Origin: DASWIG01 sp965371445
GTDB taxonomy: Bacteria; Acidobacteriota; Thermoanaerobaculia; Multivoradales; J023
DNA length: 13,903 bases
Assembly (NCBI GenBank): GCA_965371445.1
Contig: CBDUYN010000229.1
Location: forward strand, 1 to 13,903
Direction: 5' to 3'
Shown here in pieces: positions 6,555 to 13,903 of this stretch (position 1 is the stretch's first letter; each line of letters opens with the position of its first letter). A program made the position numbers and the translations under genes. The notes below the pieces were generated by a model. That model was given only the letters and a program-made list of their open reading frames with translations, had not been told where the DNA came from and searched no databases.

Positions 6555-8480
6555 ATGACTGGCGACACATCGACGCAGGGATCGGTCCGCGCCCTTCTCG
6601 ACGGTGAGATTTCGCGACGCACCTTCCTTTCCAGACTGATCGCCAGCGGAATCGCAGCACCCGCTGCCGCCTCGATACTGACTAGTGTCCTGCCGGCAGC
6701 GGCCTCAAGCGAGCCGGAACCAGCAAGAAGACTACGCAACAAGACCGGTGGCGAGTTGATGGCCGAATTCCTTCGCGACTGGGAGGTTTCCTATGTATTC
6801 GGTCTAGGAGGATCTGAGGAGGTCGGTTTTCTCGATGCCTTGGTGGACCGAACCGATCTGCAGTACGTGTTGGCCATTCACGAGGGAGCGGCCGTGACCA
6901 TGGCCGATGGCTATGCCCGCAGTCAGGGCAGGCCCGCATTCGCCAATGTTCACTCGCTGGCAGGAACCGCCAACGCCCTCGGCGCCATGGTCAATGCCTT
7001 CAAGGACCGTATTCCGCTCGTTGTCACGGTCGGACGACAAAGCACGACGATTCGCGGCAGAAACGCCTTTCTCGAAGCTCCGAATCTACACAGCCTGCCT
7101 CGCGACTACGCCCGCTGGATATGGGACCTGCTGCGCGCTGACACCATTCCCGAGGTTCTGCGACGAGCGTTTCTCGTCTCGCAAGTTCCCCCCGGAGGGC
7201 CTACTTTCTTGACCATTTCGAAAGATCTGTTGGAGCAGGAAGTCGCCGAGGCCGACATTCTGCCGCCCTCCAGGTCTCAGGTCGGGATCGAGTGGCAACC
7301 CGACCCCGAGATCGTCAGGGAGCTTGCGACCCTTCTCCTGCGGTCGGAATCGCCATTGATCGTCGCCGGACGCGAGCTAAGCCTCCACGGGAGAGCTCGC
7401 GAGCTGGTGAAGATCGCCGAGCTGCTGGGGGCGCCGGTCATGGGCGACGTTCCAGCGAGTCACACTCCCATCAGCTTCCCGACCACCCATTCCCATTATG
7501 GTGGGCTGTTCACCCTCGAAAAGGGATTTCCCAAGAGCTTCGACCTGTACTGGTCTGTAGGCGGGACCATGTTCACGCTGTTTAACCCTCCTGCTCAACC
7601 GCTGGTCGATCGCCAAACGACCACCATTCACAGCAGTATCGACGGAACCCAGGTGGGTCGAAACTACCCCGTTGATCTGGCCGTCACAGGTGATGTGGGA
7701 AGCGTTTTGCGCAGCGTCTTGGAAGAGTTGCGGCAGCGAGCTCTGCCCGGTGCCCAGATCGATGCCCGCCGCCGCCGAGTGATCGCCCATCACGACGACC
7801 GGCGTCTGCGACTGGCGACCGAGGCAAGAAAGGTCTGGAACCAATCCCCTGTCGCACCGGAACGGCTGGCCTCCGAGCTCAATCGCCGTCTCGATCCCAA
7901 CGGCGTCGTGGTAAGCGAGCTGGCCACCTCGGATTTTCTTCTGTGGAACTATCTCGACTTCAACCAGGGTGAACCGGGCCGTCTTCATGTCACCTCCGCC
8001 GGTGGTGTCCTGGGCTGGGGAATTGGCGCCGCGATTGGAACCAAGATAGGCTACCCGGAACGACAGGTGACCCTCCTACTGGGCGACGGTAGTTTTCAGT
8101 TCGGCGTGCAAGCGCTGTGGAGTGCCGCTCGGTACGAAGTGCCTATCGCGATCTTCGTTTTCAATAATCACGCCTATCAAGCCAATCGCCTCGCTCTTCA
8201 CAAGTATGGTGGCCGGGCCGCGGAAACCGGCAAGTACATCGGCAGCTACCTGGGCTCGCCCGAGATCGACAACGTCAAGATCGCTCAGGGATACGGCGTT
8301 GACGGCGAACGTGTGAAAGAACCCGAAGAACTGGGACAGGCGATTGATCGCTGCCTCGAAACCGTGGCAACAGGTCGGCCCTACGTCCTCGACGTCACCA
8401 TTCAGCCCCGCTTTTCAGGAGCAGGTTCGACCTGGCACGCCTCATTTTCGATCGCGCGCGGACAACCGCGCCAGTCTTGA
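6555..8480 (+). CDS. Tat-signal-bearing ThDP-dependent decarboxylase, benzoylformate decarboxylase-like
   Basis: Residue numbers count from the alternative GTG start at 6543 (645 aa); the ATG at 6555 is Met5. Residues 21-54 look like a twin-arginine signal: SRRTFLSRL (Arg25-Arg26), a moderately hydrophobic stretch, then AAA|SS. The enzyme follows in ThDP family order. The Pyr domain has FGLGGSEE (Ser91), HEGAA (Glu114, the cofactor-activating Glu) and NVHSLAGTANALGAM (His137). The middle domain has FPTTHSHYGG (His316). The PP domain has GDG (514-516) and NN (541-542), the Mg-diphosphate motif. Ser91, His137 and His316 align by eye with catalytic Ser26, His70 and His281 of Pseudomonas benzoylformate decarboxylase. 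Expected chemistry is decarboxylation of a 2-oxo acid to an aldehyde, but the substrate is unproven. It could instead be a lyase of the acetolactate synthase type. It is co-transcribed with the receptor; both starts have poor ribosome sites. Confidence 0.88.
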   Translation: MTGDTSTQGSVRALLDGEISRRTFLSRLIASGIAAPAAASILTSVLPAAASSEPEPARRLRNKTGGELMAEFLRDWEVSYVFGLGGSEEVGFLDALVDRTDLQYVLAIHEGAAVTMADGYARSQGRPAFANVHSLAGTANALGAMVNAFKDRIPLVVTVGRQSTTIRGRNAFLEAPNLHSLPRDYARWIWDLLRADTIPEVLRRAFLVSQVPPGGPTFLTISKDLLEQEVAEADILPPSRSQVGIEWQPDPEIVRELATLLLRSESPLIVAGRELSLHGRARELVKIAELLGAPVMGDVPASHTPISFPTTHSHYGGLFTLEKGFPKSFDLYWSVGGTMFTLFNPPAQPLVDRQTTTIHSSIDGTQVGRNYPVDLAVTGDVGSVLRSVLEELRQRALPGAQIDARRRRVIAHHDDRRLRLATEARKVWNQSPVAPERLASELNRRLDPNGVVVSELATSDFLLWNYLDFNQGEPGRLHVTSAGGVLGWGIGAAIGTKIGYPERQVTLLLGDGSFQFGVQALWSAARYEVPIAIFVFNNHAYQANRLALHKYGGRAAETGKYIGSYLGSPEIDNVKIAQGYGVDGERVKEPEELGQAIDRCLETVATGRPYVLDVTIQPRFSGAGSTWHASFSIARGQPRQS

Positions 8481-8544
8481 TCTCAAGACCCCGGCTGCGC
8501 GGCCCGTCGGGCACCCGTCAACCCCATGAAGCAGGAGCTTTGAG

Positions 8545-10293
8545 ATGACCGTAGCCACGACCTCAGGAATTCCCCAGCACGCCGAGATCGACGGAGCGAT
8601 TCCGCCGAGCTCCCGGGAGACGATCGACCAGGCGATCGGAGAGCTTCGCGCCAAAAAAGACGAATGGGCCGAATTGCCGATCGCCGACCGCCGCGCCATC
8701 CTGCGCGAAATGCTCCGCGACTTCTCCAAAGTCGGGACTGCGTGGGCCGAGGCGGTCCGCGACGCCGAAGGCATCCCGGCGGGAACCCCTACGGCCGGCG
8801 AGGAGTACCTGGCGGGTCCCTACTTCATCGTCCGCAACCTTCGTCTCCTCGACGAGGCTCTGGGCGAGGTCTCGATCTACGGCCAGCCCAAGATCCCCGG
8901 GCCGGTCCGGACTCGTCCGGACGGCCAGGTGACAGCCAGGGTCTTCCCGCAGACGATCTACGACCGCATCTTCTTCGGCGGCATCGAGGGCGAGGTGTGG
9001 ATGCAGAAGGAAGTCACGACCGAGGAGCTGCCGTCGACCCAGGCCGTCGCCTACAAGAACGCCGAGCCGCGGGGCGAGGTGAGCCTGGTGCTCGGGGCGG
9101 GCAACGTCTCCTCGATCGGCCCCATGGACGCGCTCTACAAGCTCTTCGTCGAGAACAAGGTGGTGCTCTACAAGATGCATCCCCTAAACGCCTACCTCGG
9201 ACCGATGCTCGCCGACGGTTTTCAGGCGCTTGTCGACTGGGGCGTGCTGCGTATCGTCTACGGCGGCGCCGAGGTGGGCGAATACGCCTGCGCCCACGAG
9301 GGCATCGACGAGATCCACATCACGGGCTCCGACAAGACGGTCGAGGCGATCGTCTTCGGCCCGGGCGAGGAGGGCGAGCTACGCAAAAAGCAGCGCCGGC
9401 CGCGCAACACGAAGACCATCTCCTCGGAGCTCGGCAACGTCTCGCCGGCCATCGTCGTCCCCGGCCCGTGGACGGAGAAAGACCTCGCCTACCAGGCCGA
9501 AAGTCTGGCGGCGCAACTGGTCAACAACGCCGGCTTCAACTGCAACGCGACCCGCGTCATCGTCAACCATCGTTCGTGGGAGCAGCGTAGCGCCTTGATG
9601 CAGGGCGTACGCCGGGAGCTCGGCCGGATCCCCTTGCGCAAGGCCTACTATCCCGGCGCCGCCGAGCGTCACGCCGCCTTCCTCGCCGCCCATCTGGAGG
9701 CCGAGAAGTTCGGCGAGCCCGGCGAGAACGAGCTGCCCTGGACGCTCGTCGGCGACATCGACCCGGCGGCCGAGAGCGACATCTGCTACCGCACCGAGGC
9801 TTTCTGCGGCGTCTTCTCGGAGACGGCGCTCGAAGCGGCGTCGGTGCCGGAATACATCGACGCCGCGGTCGAATTCGCCAACGAGAAGCTCTGGGGGACG
9901 CTTTCCTGTACGTTCATCGTCCACCCGGCCTCGCTCAAGGACCCGGAAGTCGCCGCGGCGGTCGACCGGGCAATCGCGAACCTGCGCTACGGCACGATCG
10001 GGATCAACAACTGGTCGGCACTGGGCTACGGGCTGGTCATCACTCCCTGGGGCGCCTATCCAGGGCACGACGTCTACGACATCCAGAGCGGCTCCGGGGT
10101 GGTGCACAACACGCTCATGTTCTCGAAAGTCGAGAAGACCGTGGTGCATTCGCCGTTTCGGATCGCGCCGTCTCCGCTCTGGTTCCCGTCGCACAAGACG
10201 ACGCTTCAGATGGCCGAGAAGCTCGTCCGGTTCGAGGAGCGTCCGTCGCCGTTCAAGCTGCCGGGGATCTTGTGGGAGGCGATTCGGGGGTGA
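8545..10293 (+). CDS. Aldehyde dehydrogenase superfamily protein (582 aa)
   Basis: NAD(P)-dependent oxidation of an aldehyde to a carboxylic acid is expected. Visible family features are a Rossmann segment LGAGNVSSIGPMD (183-195), VLYKMHP with the cofactor-contacting Lys210, ITGSDKT (259-265), the general-base Glu295 in SSELGNVSP, the nucleophile Cys333 in NNAGFNCNATRV, and a distal Glu in RTEAFCGVF. The chain is about 80-100 residues longer than common aldehyde dehydrogenases (480-500 aa), with extra sequence at the N-terminus and C-terminus. It has no signal peptide, so it is cytoplasmic. AGGAG (8533-8537) sits 7 nt before the ATG. It follows the ThDP enzyme by 64 nt in the same direction, which suggests a decarboxylase-dehydrogenase pair. 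Its GC is visibly higher than that of the two upstream genes, so the pairing could be recent. Confidence 0.92.
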   Translation: MTVATTSGIPQHAEIDGAIPPSSRETIDQAIGELRAKKDEWAELPIADRRAILREMLRDFSKVGTAWAEAVRDAEGIPAGTPTAGEEYLAGPYFIVRNLRLLDEALGEVSIYGQPKIPGPVRTRPDGQVTARVFPQTIYDRIFFGGIEGEVWMQKEVTTEELPSTQAVAYKNAEPRGEVSLVLGAGNVSSIGPMDALYKLFVENKVVLYKMHPLNAYLGPMLADGFQALVDWGVLRIVYGGAEVGEYACAHEGIDEIHITGSDKTVEAIVFGPGEEGELRKKQRRPRNTKTISSELGNVSPAIVVPGPWTEKDLAYQAESLAAQLVNNAGFNCNATRVIVNHRSWEQRSALMQGVRRELGRIPLRKAYYPGAAERHAAFLAAHLEAEKFGEPGENELPWTLVGDIDPAAESDICYRTEAFCGVFSETALEAASVPEYIDAAVEFANEKLWGTLSCTFIVHPASLKDPEVAAAVDRAIANLRYGTIGINNWSALGYGLVITPWGAYPGHDVYDIQSGSGVVHNTLMFSKVEKTVVHSPFRIAPSPLWFPSHKTTLQMAEKLVRFEERPSPFKLPGILWEAIRG

Positions 10294-10302
10294 GGGCTTT
10301 TC

Positions 10303-10334
10303 GGGAGGCGTCCAGAGTGGCCGATCGGGTCTCC
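10303..10334 (+). repeat. Imperfect direct repeat, copy 1 (left of hicBA)
   Basis: This begins GGGAGGCG and matches 10689-10720 at about 25 of 32 positions. Its right part, GCCGATCGGGTCTCCTCG (10320-10337), also matches 10664-10681 with one mismatch. Together the copies bracket the hicB-hicA remnant. Confidence 0.55.
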
Positions 10335-10401
10335 TCGGTGCCTGATTTCCTGGTAGGATGGCTTTCACGGGTTCTGGTAGACGCCCGGGGAAGAGGTGAC
10401 C

Positions 10402-10617
10402 ATGCCGAGAGAATTCAACGCCGTCATCGAACGAGACAGTGAAGGCTATTACGTGGGCTCCGTGCCCAGCCTGAGTGGCTGCCATACCCAGGCCAAGTCC
10501 ATGGACGAGCTCCTGAAACGCCTTCACGAGGTCATCGAGCTCTGTCTGGAAGTTGAGCAGGAGGATCGTGAGCCCCTCGAATTCGTCGGCATCCAGAAGG
10601 TTCGACTCGCCGGATGA
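10402..10617 (+). CDS. hicB: HicB-family antitoxin (71 aa)
   Basis: This is the small antitoxin of a type II HicAB toxin-antitoxin pair; it normally binds and blocks the mRNA interferase HicA. The chain FNAVIERDSEGYYVGSVPSL, SGCHTQAKSMDELLKRLHEVIELCLEVE and the tail EFVGIQKVRLAG are typical of single-domain HicB proteins with a partial RNase H-like fold. No separate C-terminal DNA-binding domain is present. The ATG at 10402 is preferred, with AGAGG 5 nt upstream; GTG at 10396 in the same frame is an alternative. The stop overlaps the hicA start in an ATGA (10614-10617), the usual translational coupling. The partner toxin is broken, so this is effectively an orphan antitoxin. Confidence 0.87.
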   Translation: MPREFNAVIERDSEGYYVGSVPSLSGCHTQAKSMDELLKRLHEVIELCLEVEQEDREPLEFVGIQKVRLAG

Positions 10618-10683
10618 GCAGGCTCCCCAGGCCGAAAGGGCGAGATCTCGTCGCAGCGTTGAAGCCGATCGGGTTTCCTCGAA
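10614..10683 (+). pseudogene. hicA: HicA mRNA interferase toxin, N-terminal remnant only
   Basis: The start overlaps the hicB stop and gives MSRLPRPKGRDLVAALKPIG followed by Phe. This matches the HicA N-terminus, where a helix (GRELVAALKRIGF) is followed in intact toxins by V.V.GSHH with the catalytic histidine. Here homology ends after about 22 residues. The frame then runs through a direct-repeat copy, the 42-bp repeat array and on, antisense, into the receptor gene up to 11129. The His motif and the rest of the roughly 75-residue fold are missing, so no active toxin can be made. The 171-residue readthrough product is unlikely to be functional. Confidence 0.8.
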
Positions 10684-10688
10684 ATGTA

Positions 10689-10720
10689 GGGAGGCGCCCG
10701 GAGCGGCGAATCGGCCCTCC
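10689..10720 (+). repeat. Imperfect direct repeat, copy 2 (right of hicB, inside the hicA break)
   Basis: This begins GGGAGGCGCCCGGAGCGGCG and ends in CCCTCC. It is about 78% identical by eye to 10303-10334. The break in hicA homology falls between the related segment 10664-10681 and this copy. Confidence 0.55.
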
Positions 10721-10734
10721 GGGGGTTCCTAGGA

Positions 10735-10883
10735 GGGTCCCGGAGATTCTCCGGACCCTTCCAAGAAATTCAAAGAGGGTCCCGGAGATTCTCCGGACCC
10801 TTCCGGGAAATATCAGGAGGATCCCGGAGATTCTCCGGACCCTTCCAGGAAATCTCAGGAGACCTTCGGAGATTCTCCGGACA

Positions 10884-10884
<1 letters not shown>
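10735..10884 (+). repeat. Four 42-bp tandem repeats, each with a palindromic core
   Basis: Four units start at 10735, 10777, 10819 and 10861 with an exact 42-bp period. Each has a 24-bp near-perfect palindrome (arms GGGTCC(C)GGAGA and TCTCCGGACCC in units 1 and 2, with a 1-nt bulge) followed by an 18-bp linker beginning TTCC. Unit 3 has one arm change (GGATCC); unit 4 is the most divergent and ends exactly at the receptor's stop codon. Because 42 is divisible by three, the array is open on both strands and encodes 14-residue repeats (EILRTLP core on the plus strand). The stems could act as a transcription-end or mRNA-protecting structure for the minus-strand receptor, though there is no U tract. 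Confidence 0.9.
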
Positions 10885-13193
<2,309 letters not shown>

Positions 13194-13215
13194 GTCAGTT
13201 TCCCCTCAGGGACTG

Positions 13216-13232
13216 TTGAGACGGAGTCTCAA
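13216..13232. promoter_or_regulatory. Palindromic operator candidate 1
   Basis: TTGAGAC-GGA-GTCTCAA is a perfect 7-bp inverted repeat located 23-39 nt upstream of the FecA-like receptor start. The inner 15 bp fit TGA-N9-TCA, the geometry of one Fur-family half-site pair. The receptor context makes a Fur-like or other metalloregulator plausible, but the bases differ from the classical Fur box. Confidence 0.6.
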
Positions 13233-13320
13233 TCTCGTGAAACACCTCTTGAAAGCCGCAGGGTCGTACGGGTCGTCGGTCGTTGGCTTTCGTCGAGGGG
13301 TGTGGTGGTTCGGTTCGTCG

Positions 13321-13347
13321 GGTTGTTGAGAGTTTCTCTCAACAACC
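13321..13347. promoter_or_regulatory. Palindromic operator candidate 2
   Basis: A perfect 12-bp inverted repeat (left arm GGTTGTTGAGAG, 3-nt centre TTT, complementary right arm) contains the core TTGAGA-N5-TCTCAA (13326-13342), the same core as the site at 13216-13232. The two centres are 110 bp apart. Confidence 0.6.
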
Positions 13348-13595
13348 GAGAGGCATGATGGCGGAAGATCCATGATCCGTCAACTACCCGGTGGGGTAGT
13401 TCTCGAACGCCGTCGAGTGGTTGCGAGGCCGGTTTTCCGGGGGGAAACGAGGTGGAAGGCCGAGCTTGGGCCCACGCGGGACGATTTCCTCAGAATCTGC
13501 GGAAAAGTCTGAGGAAAAACCACCCGAAAAACGTCCTGGAGCCCGGCGGAACCGGGGTCCGGTTCATTTTGCACCATTCTTTGTGCGAAATCCCG

Positions 13596-13622
13596 TAAGT
13601 CCTTTGTTTGTAGCACTTAGGG
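13596..13622 (+). repeat. Hairpin repeat A (TAAGT...ACTTAGGG)
   Basis: TAAGTCCTTTGTTTG leads to GCACTTAGGG, with TAAGT and ACTTA able to pair. It resembles 13713-13740 in sequence and layout, and its GCACTTAG (13613-13620) is the exact inverse of CTAAGTGC at 13712-13719. Confidence 0.45.
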
Positions 13623-13712
13623 AGATCTCCCCGGAAGCTCCCGGCATCTCGGCGGCTTCCGGGACGGTGAGTTTTCCACAGGACATATCGACGTGTGGTC
13701 ATAACTCGGCTC

Positions 13713-13740
13713 TAAGTGCCTGTTTCCGAACGACTTAGGG
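13713..13740 (+). repeat. Hairpin repeat B (TAAGT...ACTTAGGG)
   Basis: TAAGTGCCTGTTTCCGAACG followed by ACTTAGGG forms a dyad whose outer pairing is CTAAGT/ACTTAG. It is a degenerate direct copy of 13596-13622, about 117 bp away, with both ends conserved and the loop diverged. Confidence 0.45.
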
Positions 13741-13848
13741 GCCATCTGGGCTGATTTTTCGGGCTTCTGCAAAGACGTCTTTACAGAAGCCTTGCGGCAA
13801 GCGGCTCTGCGCGCCCTCCGGCGGCGGCTAAGCTTTTCGGAGGCGGTT

Positions 13849-13903
13849 TCAGTCCGTGGATCGCAGCGCCTCGACGGGACGCCGGGCGAGCGCCCAGGTG
13901 CTG
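13849..13903 (-). CDS. Probable ABC transporter permease (FtsX/MacB-type), last 17 codons; cut by window end
   Basis: Reading leftwards from the window end, the minus-strand frame gives STWALARRPVEALRSTD and stops at TGA (13849-13851). The ARR.VEALR tail is the usual C-terminal signature of FtsX-fold permeases (consensus PARRA.RVDPVEALR.E), and a remnant of the same family lies at 2678-3150. Only 17 residues are visible, so this is a tentative call. Its direction is the same as the FecA-like receptor, separated by about 650 bp of non-coding DNA. Confidence 0.4.
   Translation of the reverse strand, partial: STWALARRPVEALRSTD

Larger units (their letters stand above)
13348..13848. other. Gene-free region dense in inverted repeats
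   Basis: No supportable gene lies here; the short frames lack motifs. Perfect or near-perfect dyads are AACTACCC/GGGTAGTT (13382-13401), TTTCCTCAGA/TCTGAGGAAA (13485-13517), TTTTGCAC/GTGCGAAA (13567-13590, one G-T pair), CCCGGAAGC/GCTTCCGGG (13630-13663) and GGCTTCTG/CAGAAGCC enclosing AAAGACGTCTTT (13762-13791). The last could form a hairpin at the end of the permease transcript entering from the right, but on that strand it is followed by an A-rich, not U-rich, run. Confidence 0.6.

Noticed and set aside
9379..10527. 382-codon open frame on the minus strand across the aldehyde dehydrogenase and hicB
   Set aside because: It is antisense to two well-supported genes and has no recognisable domain; a shadow frame.
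13672..13680. DnaA box (TTTTCCACA) and replication origin
   Set aside because: It is a single copy with one mismatch and lacks a cluster, an AT-rich unwinding tract or a dnaA/parAB/rep gene.
13762..13791. Rho-independent terminator for the right-edge permease gene
   Set aside because: The stem is good, but on the minus strand it is followed by an A-rich run rather than a U tract, so I list it only as a dyad.

Overview
The window looks like an accessory stretch of a high-GC Gram-negative chromosome. Two TonB-dependent outer-membrane receptors show there is an outer membrane. The FtsX/MacB-type ABC permease fragments and the secreted cysteine-containing protein at 954-2120 resemble what is common in Acidobacteriota (Thermoanaerobaculia-like lineages). 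That placement is inference; no rRNA or other marker gene is present.

Left part (1-3913) is largely decayed DNA. It starts with the tail of an IS21 istA, a frameshifted and internally deleted istB remnant, and the C-terminus of a different transposase fused behind it. Next is the 3' half of a tRNA-Phe whose T arm carries a 9-bp tandem duplication. An intact secreted protein of unknown function follows (954-2120, minus). Then come a frameshifted ABC permease fragment (2678-3150, minus) and a pirin gene with an internal deletion (3261-3913, plus).

The centre (4084-10293, plus) is the main functional block: a TonB-dependent receptor, then 8-20 nt later a thiamine-diphosphate enzyme of the benzoylformate decarboxylase type carrying a Tat signal, then a large aldehyde dehydrogenase 64 nt further on. 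The order suggests uptake of a small (perhaps aromatic) compound, decarboxylation of a 2-oxo acid to an aldehyde, and oxidation to a carboxylic acid, as in mandelate-type catabolism. The Tat signal on the decarboxylase is the most unusual protein feature here. Base composition drops in the first two genes relative to the dehydrogenase.

Right part (10294-13903): an intact HicB antitoxin gene is followed by a hicA cut off after about 22 codons and continued into an array of four 42-bp palindromic repeats. The hicBA remnant lies between imperfect direct repeats. The array abuts the stop codon of a FecA-like TonB-dependent receptor on the minus strand. Upstream of that receptor are two palindromes sharing TTGAGA-N5-TCTCAA, probably operators of a metal-responsive (Fur-like) regulator. 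Beyond them lies about 500 bp of gene-free DNA dense in inverted repeats, then the last codons of what is probably another ABC permease.
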